Shown here: positions 8,648-16,141 of the stretch, one piece after another | Position numbering within the stretch: position 1 is the stretch's first letter | Layout: the number at the start of each line of letters is the position of its first letter | Assembly (NCBI GenBank): GCA_020200095.1 | Contig: JAIVJJ010000005.1 | Coordinates: forward strand, 1 to 39,653 | DNA from: Acidobacteriota bacterium | Lineage (GTDB): Bacteria > Acidobacteriota > Blastocatellia > Pyrinomonadales > Pyrinomonadaceae | Length of the DNA: 39,653 nt | Reading direction: 5' to 3' | Translations under genes and position numbers: made by a program | Notes under the pieces: model-generated | Databases searched by the model: none | The model's input: the letters and a program-made list of their open reading frames with translations, nothing else | Told to the model about the DNA's origin: nothing

Positions 8648-8756
8648 GTCTTTTTAGAAAATTTTTTGATGAATAATTAACTTTTTTGATTTTTTAGATG
8701 ACACTTATCGGCGTGTTCAGGTATATTTAGCTACGCAAGTTTTGTTATTAAAACTA

Positions 8757-8820
8757 TTTAACCACAGCAAATTGAAAGCCGAAAAATTTTAATTTTCGTC
8801 TGTCTGCCCTGCGGTTTAAT
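8757..8820. repeat. Weak intergenic inverted repeat before the ABC permease genes
   Basis: TTTAACCACAG faces CTGCGGTTTAA (one mismatch) around an AT-rich centre that includes AAAATTTTAATTTT. It lies just upstream of the first permease gene, whose start lacks a clear ribosome site. Confidence 0.5.
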
Positions 8821-8834
8821 TTCTTTCAAAAAAA

Positions 8835-9944
8835 ATGAAAATTCTTCGTGAAATTTTATCTCCGTTAATCGCAGTCATCGCGGCATTTATTGTTGGCGGC
8901 ATAATTGTTTTGCTGATTGGCGACAATCCGTTTGAAACTTACAGTTTGTTGCTTGCCAATTCGTTTGGGTCGGCAAAAGACATCGGCTACACGCTTTTTT
9001 ACGCGACACCTTTGATTTTTACAGGTTTGGCTGTCGCTGTCGCGTTTCGCTGCGGGCTATTAAACATTGGCGCGGAGGGTCAGCTTTATGTCGCATCGTT
9101 CGCGGCTGCTTGGGTTGGTATCACATTTGGCGGAACAATCGTCAAAATTATGGAAGGCGGTCAGCCGAAAGATGTTGATTGGTCTTGGATGAGCCTTCCG
9201 GCAACTCTGCTCGTTCCGCTTTGCATTTTGGCAGCGGTTGTCGCTGGCGGAATTTGGGGCGCGATTCCGGGAATCCTGAAAGCGAAATTTGGCTCGCACG
9301 AAGTTATCAATACAATAATGCTTAACTTTATCGCCGTTGCTTTGGTGGGTTATCTTACGCAGTATCATTACAAAGCCCCGGGACCTATTTTACAAACCGC
9401 ACCAATTGGCGAAGCCGCGTATATACCGCAACTCAACCAATTTCTACCGTTTATACCGAAAGATGTACCGCTTAACATCGCGTTTTTGCTGGCGATTTTG
9501 ATGTGCGTTGTGGTTTATGTCTTTCTGTGGAAAACAAAATGGGGTTTTGAACTTCGCGCCGTCGGAGAAAACCCTTCGGCAGCCGAATACGGCGGAATTT
9601 CGCCGCAAAAGCAAATTATAATCGCAATGACAATTTCCGGCGCTCTCGCGGGAATGGCTGCCATCGGTGAAGTTTTGGGTTATCGCCGTCATCACGAAGA
9701 AGGTTTCTCGGCTGAGTGGGGATTTTTGGGAATTGCGGTTGCGCTTTTAGGTAGAAACCATCCGCTCGGAGTTTTCGTCGCGGCTTTGTTTTTCGCGGTT
9801 TTGCAGCGCGGCGAAATTTTCGTTGACGCCTTTACGCCACGAGTTTCGAAGGATATTGGTTGGGTTTTGCAGGCGATTATTATTTTGTTTGTCGCCTGTC
9901 TCCAGATTTATTCAAAAACAACCAGAACTAAAGGAAAAGTATGA
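8835..9944 (+). CDS. ABC transporter permease, nucleoside/simple sugar type (YufP/NupP-like)
   Basis: This is a 369-residue inner-membrane permease of the BPD_transp_2 family, as in the BmpA-NupOPQ nucleoside importers. The segment LLNIGAEGQLYVASFAAAWVG and the later RAVGENPSAAEYGGIS loop are characteristic; about eight to ten hydrophobic segments are visible. It overlaps the next permease gene by four bases (ATGA), so translation is coupled. Genes for purine nucleoside phosphorylase, uridine kinase and cytidine deaminase follow, which supports nucleosides as substrate. The ATPase and the substrate-binding lipoprotein that normally accompany this pair are not in the window. The start ATG at 8835 lacks a clear ribosome site. 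Confidence 0.88.
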   Translation: MKILREILSPLIAVIAAFIVGGIIVLLIGDNPFETYSLLLANSFGSAKDIGYTLFYATPLIFTGLAVAVAFRCGLLNIGAEGQLYVASFAAAWVGITFGGTIVKIMEGGQPKDVDWSWMSLPATLLVPLCILAAVVAGGIWGAIPGILKAKFGSHEVINTIMLNFIAVALVGYLTQYHYKAPGPILQTAPIGEAAYIPQLNQFLPFIPKDVPLNIAFLLAILMCVVVYVFLWKTKWGFELRAVGENPSAAEYGGISPQKQIIIAMTISGALAGMAAIGEVLGYRRHHEEGFSAEWGFLGIAVALLGRNHPLGVFVAALFFAVLQRGEIFVDAFTPRVSKDIGWVLQAIIILFVACLQIYSKTTRTKGKV

Positions 9945-10849
9945 ATGAACTTTCTTTATTCGCGTTGATTTTTTCGGCAATTCGGCTTGCCACGCCTTTA
10001 ATTTTCGCTGCGCTCGGCGGAATGTTTTCCGAGCGTTCCGGCGTTATCAACATTGCGCTTGAAGGCTTGATGCTAGCGGGCGCGTTTACCGGCGCGGTCG
10101 TTACATATGAAGCGGGAAACCCTTATATCGGACTTCTTGCCGGAATGCTTGCGGGCGCGGCTCTAGCATACGTTTATGCAATTGCGTGCATTAAATTTGA
10201 AGCCGATCAAGTTGTTGCGGGAATGGCGATAAATTTTTTGATGATTGGACTACCCGCGCTGATAAGCGGCGCGATTTACGATTCGTCAGGTTCGACGCCG
10301 CAGATTGATAAAGTAAATCTACTGCCCGAATTTTTCAATCGTCTTTCGCTGGCTTCAATTTTAGCTTTCGCGCTTGTCCCGGTTTGCTGGTATGTGCTTT
10401 ATAAAACGCCTTTCGGTTTGCGCCTTCGCGCGACGGGCGAAAATCCGGCGGCGGCTGACGCGGCTGGTGTCAAAATTATTCGCCTTCGTTACATTGCCGT
10501 TGTTTTATCAGGCGTTTTAGCAGCAGCGGGCGGCGCGTATTTATCAATCGGACAATCTTCTTTGTTCACCCGAAACATGACCGCCGGACGCGGATTTATT
10601 GCGCTCGCCGCGTTGATTTTGGCAAAATGGCGACCTGTTCCAGTTCTGCTTGCTTGTCTATTTTTCGGTTTGACAGAAGCCTTGACGATTCAAATCCAAG
10701 GCGTTTTCAAACTTCCTTCGGGCGAAGATATTCCGGTGCAGTTTATTCAAATTATTCCGTATGTGGCAACGATTATCGTTCTTGCCGGATTCATCGGTTT
10801 ATCGCGCGCGCCGAAGGCTTTGGGCATTCCATATCGAAAGGAGAAATAG
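9941..10849 (+). CDS. ABC transporter permease, second subunit (YufQ/NupQ-like)
   Basis: The 302-residue polytopic protein is the partner permease of the preceding gene. It shows the paired-family landmarks FSERSGVINIALEGLMLAGAF near the N terminus and RATGENPAAADAAGVK in the cytoplasmic loop that contacts the ATPase. Homologues of this size form a heterodimeric channel for nucleosides. It begins inside the stop of the upstream gene (ATGA overlap). The gene after it encodes a lipoprotein about 45 bases downstream, which is not of the BmpA binding-protein type, so the binding component must be elsewhere. Confidence 0.88.
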   Translation: MNELSLFALIFSAIRLATPLIFAALGGMFSERSGVINIALEGLMLAGAFTGAVVTYEAGNPYIGLLAGMLAGAALAYVYAIACIKFEADQVVAGMAINFLMIGLPALISGAIYDSSGSTPQIDKVNLLPEFFNRLSLASILAFALVPVCWYVLYKTPFGLRLRATGENPAAADAAGVKIIRLRYIAVVLSGVLAAAGGAYLSIGQSSLFTRNMTAGRGFIALAALILAKWRPVPVLLACLFFGLTEALTIQIQGVFKLPSGEDIPVQFIQIIPYVATIIVLAGFIGLSRAPKALGIPYRKEK

Positions 10850-10892
10850 TTTGTTGTTATGAATTCCGCGCTTTTGGAAATTCCTAAACACG

Positions 10893-11543
10893 ATGCAAAA
10901 TTATCGGCAAAAAAGCGGTTTCGTTATTTTACTGTTGATTTTCGGCGGCTTTGTATTCGGCTGTAATACTTCTGCCGGTAATGAAGACGGATTAAATCAA
11001 AACGAAGTATTAGAAAATTCTGCGCTAACGGTTAGTTTAGACGCGACTTCCGACAACGGCAACTCGGTTATAACAAGTGAAAACGCGGGCGAAAAAACAA
11101 ACGCAAGTCCGACACCTAATGAAGCGGACAGTAAAAAAATTATAAATCGCTACCTTGCCGGTGTTGCTAAAGTTTCCGGCGCAAGTGAATACGTAGAAGC
11201 GAGGAAAATTGTTTACGGCGACCTTGACGGCGATAGCGATGATGATGGGGCAGTTCAATTTACCATCGAAGGAATGGGCGGCGGTAATTATTATGCCTTT
11301 TATCTGGCTGTTTTCAGAAATGAAAATGGCAAATTAAAGCCGCTCACCTATAAAGTCGTCGGCGGAAAACTTTACCGCAACATAACCTTTAAACAAATCA
11401 AAGACGGGCGCATTTACTTTGACACCGAAGAATATGCTGAAGAGGACGGCGCTTGTTGCCCGAGTATCAAAGGTAAAACCGTTTATATTCTGAAGAACGG
11501 CAAACTTGAAGAAGTCAAAGCGAACAATAGAAATAAAAAATGA
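10893..11543 (+). CDS. Predicted lipoprotein of unknown function
   Basis: The 216-residue product has a signal peptide ending in the lipobox FVFGC, so it should be lipid-modified by Lgt and anchored to a membrane. After a Ser/Asn/Thr-rich spacer, a compact domain (about residues 80-215) begins with an acidic YGDLDGDSDDDGAVQF segment that looks like a calcium-binding or FG-GAP-like loop, followed by GNYYAFYLAVFRNENG and KTVYILKNGKLEEVK. I do not recognise the family. Its TGA overlaps the ATG of the purine nucleoside phosphorylase gene by four bases, so it is part of the salvage operon and translationally coupled to it. A role with surface nucleotides or salvage is only a guess. Confidence 0.7.
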   Translation: MQNYRQKSGFVILLLIFGGFVFGCNTSAGNEDGLNQNEVLENSALTVSLDATSDNGNSVITSENAGEKTNASPTPNEADSKKIINRYLAGVAKVSGASEYVEARKIVYGDLDGDSDDDGAVQFTIEGMGGGNYYAFYLAVFRNENGKLKPLTYKVVGGKLYRNITFKQIKDGRIYFDTEEYAEEDGACCPSIKGKTVYILKNGKLEEVKANNRNKK

Positions 11544-12412
11544 GTTACGAAAAAGCGGTCGAAGCCGCCCGATTTATCAAATCAAAATACGAAAAGGAAA
11601 TAAAAGTCGCGCTCGTTTTGGGAAGCGGTTTAGGCGCGTTTGCCGACGAAGTGGAAAACGCGGTAAAAATTCCATACGAAGATATTCCGCATTTTGCGCG
11701 TTCAACTGTCGAAGGGCATGCCGGACAACTTATTTTAGGTGAAGTCGAAGGTGTTTCTGTTGCCGTTCAACAAGGACGTTTTCATTATTATGAAGGTTAC
11801 GATATTCAGCAAGTAATCTTTCCGATTCGCTCTCTCGGCGTTCTGGGCGTGAAAAGTTTGATTCTCACGAACGCGGCAGGCAGCGTTGATACTGATTTCA
11901 AGCAGGGAACTTTAATGCTGATACGCGACCACATAAATTTGATAGGCGTTAATCCTTTACGTGGAAAAAACGACGAGCAATTCGGCGAGCGTTTTCCCGA
12001 TATGACGGAAGTTTATTCGCTCGAGTATCAAGACGTTGCAATTACCGCAGCCAAACAAATGGCATTGGAAAAAGCGAAGGTGGATGAGGAAAGAACCGGC
12101 AAAAAACAAGAGCTGCACCGAATTTTGAGGCGCGGCGTTTATTGCGGTCTTCCCGGTCCGAGCTATGAAACACCTGCTGAAATTCGTATGCTGCGGCTTT
12201 TAGGCGTTGATGCAGTCGGTATGTCAACCGTTCCCGAAGCGATTACGGCGCGACAGATGAGTATAAAGGTTCTGGGAATTTCGTGCATTACAAATATGGC
12301 GGCGGGCATTACGGAAGAGCCGATTCATCACGAAGAAGTAATGGAAACAGGAGCGAAAGTTGCGGCGACCCTTAAAGAATTGTTAAGAAGAATTATTCCG
12401 AAACTAAATTAA
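11540..12412 (+). CDS. punA: Purine nucleoside phosphorylase (trimeric, PunA type)
   Basis: The enzyme splits purine (deoxy)ribonucleosides with phosphate into base and (deoxy)ribose-1-phosphate. The 290-residue product shows the PNP/MTAP landmarks: LVLGSGLGAF (phosphate loop), STVEGHAGQLILGEV, QGRFHYYEGYD, LTNAAGSVD, GLPGPSYETPAEIRM and GMSTVPEAITARQM, then SCITNMAAGI. An extra charged loop of about 15 residues (around EKAKVDEERTGKKQ) precedes the GLPGPSYET block. The start overlaps the upstream lipoprotein stop. Position between nucleoside permeases and uridine kinase fits a salvage role. The motif set favours guanosine and inosine over methylthioadenosine, but specificity is not certain. 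Confidence 0.94.
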   Translation: MSYEKAVEAARFIKSKYEKEIKVALVLGSGLGAFADEVENAVKIPYEDIPHFARSTVEGHAGQLILGEVEGVSVAVQQGRFHYYEGYDIQQVIFPIRSLGVLGVKSLILTNAAGSVDTDFKQGTLMLIRDHINLIGVNPLRGKNDEQFGERFPDMTEVYSLEYQDVAITAAKQMALEKAKVDEERTGKKQELHRILRRGVYCGLPGPSYETPAEIRMLRLLGVDAVGMSTVPEAITARQMSIKVLGISCITNMAAGITEEPIHHEEVMETGAKVAATLKELLRRIIPKLN

Positions 12413-12482
12413 AACAGGATAGACAGGATAAACAAGATATATGTTTTTGGTAAATATCTTGTTTATCCTGTCTATCCTGTTT
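12412..12482. repeat. Perfect 29-bp inverted repeat, GGATAGACAGGATA word
   Basis: Two perfectly complementary 29-base arms (AAACAGGATAGACAGGATAA and onward) flank a 13-base loop. The left arm starts on the last base of punA and the right arm ends ten bases before the udk ATG. A second copy of the same word family is at 26297. The arm itself is made of the tandem unit GGATA(G/A)ACA. Confidence 0.9.
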
Positions 12483-12492
12483 GAATCAAATT

Positions 12493-13125
12493 ATGATTAT
12501 AGGAATTTGCGGCGGAACAGGTTCAGGAAAAACTACGATAGCCAGAAAAATTGTGCAAGACGTTGGCTCAATTAATGTTGTATTGGTCGAGCAGGATTCG
12601 TATTATCGAAATTTGTCGGATATGCCGCTTGACGCGCGTCATCAGACAAATTTCGATCATCCCGATTCGATTGACAGCGAAATGCTCGTTAATCATCTAA
12701 AACGTCTCAAAAATGGGCAATCAATCGAAATGCCGATTTACGATTTCAAAGCTCACGTCAGAAGCGGCAACACCGACCATATTGATCCGAAACCGGTTGT
12801 TATAGTTGAGGGAATTTTGATTTTTTCCGAACCGCGCATTTTAAGTTTGCTTGACGTTCGGGTTTTTGTTGATACGCCGGACGATATTCGTTTTATCCGG
12901 CGTCTGCAGCGCGACATCAACGAACGCGGGCGAACAGTCGAATCGATTATCGCGCAGTATTTTGCCACCGTTCGCCCGATGCATTTTGAATTTGTCGAGT
13001 CGTCGAAACGCCACGCTGATATAATAATTCCCGAAGGCGGACAGCCAAATGTCGGAATCGAGTTTCTTTGCGGGCTTATCCGCGAAAAACTTCGCAAAGA
13101 ACAAAAGGAAGTGATTCAAGCGTGA
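12493..13125 (+). CDS. udk: Uridine kinase
   Basis: Udk phosphorylates uridine and cytidine to UMP and CMP. The 210-residue protein begins MIIGICGGTGSGKTTIARK, placing the Walker A (GTGSGKTT) at residues 8-15, and contains NFDHPDSID, PIYDFKAHVR, the VIVEGILIF Walker-B-like strand and the RRLQRDINERGRT lid. The ORF track starts at a TTG (12481) inside the repeat arm; the ATG at 12493 gives the usual family N terminus and is preferred. No ribosome site is seen before either start. The stop overlaps the GTG start of cdd by four bases. Confidence 0.95.
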   Translation: MIIGICGGTGSGKTTIARKIVQDVGSINVVLVEQDSYYRNLSDMPLDARHQTNFDHPDSIDSEMLVNHLKRLKNGQSIEMPIYDFKAHVRSGNTDHIDPKPVVIVEGILIFSEPRILSLLDVRVFVDTPDDIRFIRRLQRDINERGRTVESIIAQYFATVRPMHFEFVESSKRHADIIIPEGGQPNVGIEFLCGLIREKLRKEQKEVIQA

Positions 13126-13523
13126 ACAGGGAAGATTTAAAGAATTTAATTAAAACCGCGATGCAAGCGCGCGAAAAAGCCTTTGCGCCGTATTCAAAAT
13201 TTAAGGTCGGCGCGGCTGTCCAAACGAAAGACGGAAAAATTTATACAGGCTGCAATATCGAAAGCGCGACATACGGCGCGACGGCTTGCGCCGAGCGCGT
13301 GGCGATTTGGAAAGCGGTTTCCGAAGGCGAAACGGAATTTACGCATCTTGCGGTAGTTGCCGATACGGAAATTTTGACGCCGCCGTGCGGCATTTGCCGG
13401 CAGATAATCTGGGAATTTTGCGGCGACGTTCCGGTTACGTTTTCTAATTTGCAGGGTAAAACCGAAACCTTGCAGATGAGCGAGCTTTTGCCACGAGCTT
13501 TTGATACAAAATTTTTAAAATAA
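13122..13523 (+). CDS. cdd: Cytidine deaminase
   Basis: Cdd converts cytidine and deoxycytidine to uridine and deoxyuridine. The 133-residue product has the small-subunit architecture: FAPYSKFKVGAAV near the N terminus, the catalytic and zinc motif TACAERVA (Cys and Glu) and the second zinc pair PPCGICRQ. The true start is the GTG at 13122, which overlaps the udk stop (GTGA), with an AAAGGAAG ribosome site about ten bases upstream. The ORF-track start at 13068 lies inside udk and adds a meaningless extension. Uridine made here can be phosphorylated by the adjacent Udk. Confidence 0.94.
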   Translation: MNREDLKNLIKTAMQAREKAFAPYSKFKVGAAVQTKDGKIYTGCNIESATYGATACAERVAIWKAVSEGETEFTHLAVVADTEILTPPCGICRQIIWEFCGDVPVTFSNLQGKTETLQMSELLPRAFDTKFLK

Positions 13524-13527
13524 AATT

Positions 13528-14439
13528 ATGTCAATTCCTGATTACCAAACTTTAATGCTTCCTGTTTTACGCTTTGCAAGCGATAAAAATGAGCATTCTT
13601 TGCATGAAACAATAGACAATCTAGCAAAAGAATTCTCACTTAACGAAAATGAAATGCAAGAACTTTTACCAAGCGGGCAACAAACAATTTTTCATAATCG
13701 TGTTGGTTGGGCAAGAACTTACTTGTCAAAGGCAGGGCTTCTTGAAACTCCAAAAAGAGGTTTTTTTAGAATTACTAATCGTGGGCTGAATGTTTTAGCC
13801 GAAAATCCTGTTAAAGTTGATAACAGAATCTTGAAGCAATTTCCAGAATTTCTTGAATTTCAAAATCGAAAAAATAAAAAAACAGAAAAAACCATTAACG
13901 AAAATATAGAAGAAATACAAAATACTCCGGAAGAATCTTTAGAAACTGCTTATCAAACAATTCGTATTAGTTTAGCCACGGAAATTTTAGAAAAGGTAAA
14001 ATCCTGCTCACCAAACTTTTTCGAGCGTCTTGTTGTTGAACTTCTCGTTAAAATGGGTTACGGCGGAACTTTGCAGGATGCGGGAAAAGCTGTTGGTAAA
14101 AGCGGTGACGGCGGAATTGACGGAATCATTAAGGAAGACCGTTTGGGGTTAGACGTAATTTACTTACAAGCGAAGCGCTGGGAAGGAAATGTCAGTCGTC
14201 CGGAAATTCAAAAGTTTGCGGGTGCACTGCTCGGAAATCAAGCGCGAAAAGGCGTTTTTATTACAACTTCAGATTTTACAAGAGAAGCGAGAGATTATGT
14301 GAAAACTATCAGCAGTAATATCATTTTGATAGACGGCGAAGAACTTGCCGAATTGATGATTGATTATAATGTGGGCGCTTCAAACGCAACTGTCTACGAA
14401 ATAAAAAAAGTTGATTCAGATTATTTTATTGAGGAATAA
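13528..14439 (+). CDS. mrr: Mrr-family restriction endonuclease
   Basis: Mrr proteins are type IV restriction enzymes that cleave methylated DNA. The 303-residue product has an N-terminal winged-helix Mrr_N domain (about residues 1-95, LPSGQQTIFHNRVGWARTYL), a charged linker, and a PD-(D/E)XK-type Mrr_cat domain with FERLVVELLVKMGYGG, the acid motif SGDGGIDGII and the QxK motif LQAKRW. All catalytic positions appear present. It begins four bases after cdd and ends about 50 bases before the exported deaminase gene, so it sits inside an otherwise metabolic cluster. Its sequence is visibly more AT-rich than its neighbours and it looks acquired. No methyltransferase gene accompanies it, as expected for type IV. 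Confidence 0.88.
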   Translation: MSIPDYQTLMLPVLRFASDKNEHSLHETIDNLAKEFSLNENEMQELLPSGQQTIFHNRVGWARTYLSKAGLLETPKRGFFRITNRGLNVLAENPVKVDNRILKQFPEFLEFQNRKNKKTEKTINENIEEIQNTPEESLETAYQTIRISLATEILEKVKSCSPNFFERLVVELLVKMGYGGTLQDAGKAVGKSGDGGIDGIIKEDRLGLDVIYLQAKRWEGNVSRPEIQKFAGALLGNQARKGVFITTSDFTREARDYVKTISSNIILIDGEELAELMIDYNVGASNATVYEIKKVDSDYFIEE

Positions 14440-14461
14440 AATAGGCGTTGTCTTTGATTTT

Positions 14462-14492
14462 CCATAGCAAAATGTAGTAAATTCAGCTATGG
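14462..14492 (+). promoter_or_regulatory. Inverted repeat enclosing the deaminase start codon
   Basis: CCATAGC and GCTATGG form a perfect 7-bp pair around a 17-base loop. The right arm contains the ATG of the gene at 14489. It could hide the start codon in mRNA or mark an operator. Short arms make chance a real alternative. Confidence 0.3.
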
Positions 14493-15886
14493 AAAAGCTA
14501 AAAATTTTATTTGTCATTTCACTTCTTTTACTACTTTCACCACCAGTTTTTGCTCAACGAAAATCAGTTGATTTAATTATTCAAGGCGGAAGCGTCGTTA
14601 CAATGGATGCGAAAAAGCGTCTGATTTTAAACGGCGCGATTGCCGTGAACAAAGACAAAATTGTCGCGGTTGGAACTGTCAATGAAATCGTGCAAAAATT
14701 CTCTTCGCGGCAAACAATCAATGCTAATGGCAAAGTCGTCATTCCCGGTTTGATAAACACGCACACGCACATTCCAATGACGCTTTTTCGCGGCATTGCC
14801 GACGATTTGGATTTGCAGGAATGGCTCACAAAATTCATTTTTCCCGCCGAAGCAAAAAATGTGACGGAAGATTTTGTGCGCGCCGGAACGCGCCTTGGTT
14901 TAGCGGAAATGATTCGCGGCGGAACGACGACTTACTGCGATATGTATTATTTTGAAGATGCAATCGCGGACGAAACCGCAAAAGCCGGAGTTCGGGGAGT
15001 TTTGGGCGAAACAATTATTGATTTTCCCGTTCCCGACAATAAAACGCACGAAGAAGCAATGCGCTACGCCGAACGATTTATCAACAAATGGAAAAATAAT
15101 TCGCTCATCGTTCCCGCGCTTGCGCCGCACGCGCCTTATACGGTTTCAACCGAACATCTGCAAAACATCAAAAAGCTTTCCGATAAATTAAATGCAGCCG
15201 TAGTCATTCACGTTGCCGAAACACAGGCGGAAGTTGACGACATTTCTAAAAGGTATAACGCGCGTCCGGTCGAATACCTCAATAAAATTGGGTTTTTAAA
15301 TAATAAAACAATTGCCGCGCACGTTATTTTTGCAAATGAAAATGAGATAAATATTTTGAAAACGCGCGGCGTCGGCGTCGCTCATAATCCGCAATCGAAT
15401 ATGAAACTTGCTTCGGGCGTTGCGCCGATTCCGCAAATGTTAAAAACAAATTTACCCGTCGGACTCGGAACTGACGGCGCGGCATCAAACAACGATTTAA
15501 ACTTGTGGGAAGAAATGGACACGGCGGCGAAACTGCACAAAATTTTTGCGAAAGACCCAAAAGTTGTTTCCGCCGAAGAAGCATTTGAAATGGCGACGAT
15601 TCGTGGCGCGCGGGCGCTGCATCTAGAAAATTTAATCGGTTCAATCGAAACAGGAAAACGCGCCGATATTGTGATTGTTGATTTTGATAATCTGCATCAA
15701 ACGCCTTTTTACAATGTATATTCGAATTTGGTTTATGCGACCAAGGCAAACGATGTGCGAACGGTTATTATCAATGGAAAAGTTGTGATGTTGGATAGAA
15801 GGTTGCTTACACTCGACGAAAATGTTATAAAGAGAACTGCAAACGCATATCGTCAAAAAATCATCTCAAGTTTATCGAATCAATAA
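14489..15886 (+). CDS. Exported MTA/SAH (adenosine-type) deaminase-like amidohydrolase
   Basis: The 465-residue product belongs to the MtaD/TrzA branch of amidohydrolases, which deaminate 5'-methylthioadenosine, S-adenosylhomocysteine or adenosine. The metal site is intact: HTHIPMTLFRG, a central PHAPYTVS histidine, HVAETQAEV and the aspartate of GTDGAASNNDLN. Unusually it starts with a clear signal peptide (MEKLKILFVISLLLLLSPPVFAQ), so the enzyme should act outside the cytoplasm. It lies at the end of a nucleoside uptake and salvage cluster. The start ATG lies in a small inverted repeat and lacks a ribosome site. Substrate is inferred from family only; guanine or other purine deamination remains possible. 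Confidence 0.85.
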   Translation: MEKLKILFVISLLLLLSPPVFAQRKSVDLIIQGGSVVTMDAKKRLILNGAIAVNKDKIVAVGTVNEIVQKFSSRQTINANGKVVIPGLINTHTHIPMTLFRGIADDLDLQEWLTKFIFPAEAKNVTEDFVRAGTRLGLAEMIRGGTTTYCDMYYFEDAIADETAKAGVRGVLGETIIDFPVPDNKTHEEAMRYAERFINKWKNNSLIVPALAPHAPYTVSTEHLQNIKKLSDKLNAAVVIHVAETQAEVDDISKRYNARPVEYLNKIGFLNNKTIAAHVIFANENEINILKTRGVGVAHNPQSNMKLASGVAPIPQMLKTNLPVGLGTDGAASNNDLNLWEEMDTAAKLHKIFAKDPKVVSAEEAFEMATIRGARALHLENLIGSIETGKRADIVIVDFDNLHQTPFYNVYSNLVYATKANDVRTVIINGKVVMLDRRLLTLDENVIKRTANAYRQKIISSLSNQ

Positions 15887-15919
15887 GCAGGGTTTCCGAA
15901 ACCTTGCTTGAAAGTGTTT
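15885..15919 (+). terminator. Likely terminator after the deaminase gene
   Basis: AAGCAGGGTTT, loop CCG, AAACCTTGCTT gives an 11-bp stem with one G-U pair. The T run (GTTTTT) begins about eight bases later, so it is an imperfect intrinsic terminator. Confidence 0.6.
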
Positions 15920-15952
15920 TTGAAAGAGCATTAATAAACGGATAATTTGTTC

Positions 15953-15995
15953 AGGTCGTGAAGCGAGCCTTCAGATTTCGTGTTCGCTTTGACCT
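15953..15995 (+). promoter_or_regulatory. Two-part stem-loop in the 5' region of the TonB-C gene
   Basis: AGGTC pairs with GACCT and, inside it, AAGCGA pairs with TCGCTT, separated by small bulges (GTG and T) with a 17-base loop. It lies about 150 bases before the TonB-C gene. No known riboswitch class is recognised. Confidence 0.35.
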
Positions 15996-16027
15996 TTGCG
16001 GAATATTAAAGTCACGTCGGTTTGATG

Positions 16028-16097
16028 GAAAATGTAAAACGAAAAACGGAAAATAAAGGATTTCAAATTTTCCATTTTCCACTTTGCATTTTCCGTT
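16028..16097. repeat. Intergenic inverted repeat, GGAAAATG word
   Basis: GGAAAATGTAAA on the left and repeated CATTTTCC/TTTTCCGTT words on the right give an imperfect inverted repeat about 70 bases long, just upstream of the ribosome site of the TonB-C gene. Confidence 0.6.
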
Positions 16098-16141
16098 GTT
16101 TTATCGAAACCGCCGTTAGTTAAAGAAAAGGAGACTCGAAA

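Noticed and set aside
12412-12482. CRISPR-like repeats at the GGATAGACAGGATA element
   Set aside because: There are only two inverted arms, no series of direct repeats with unique spacers and no cas genes nearby.
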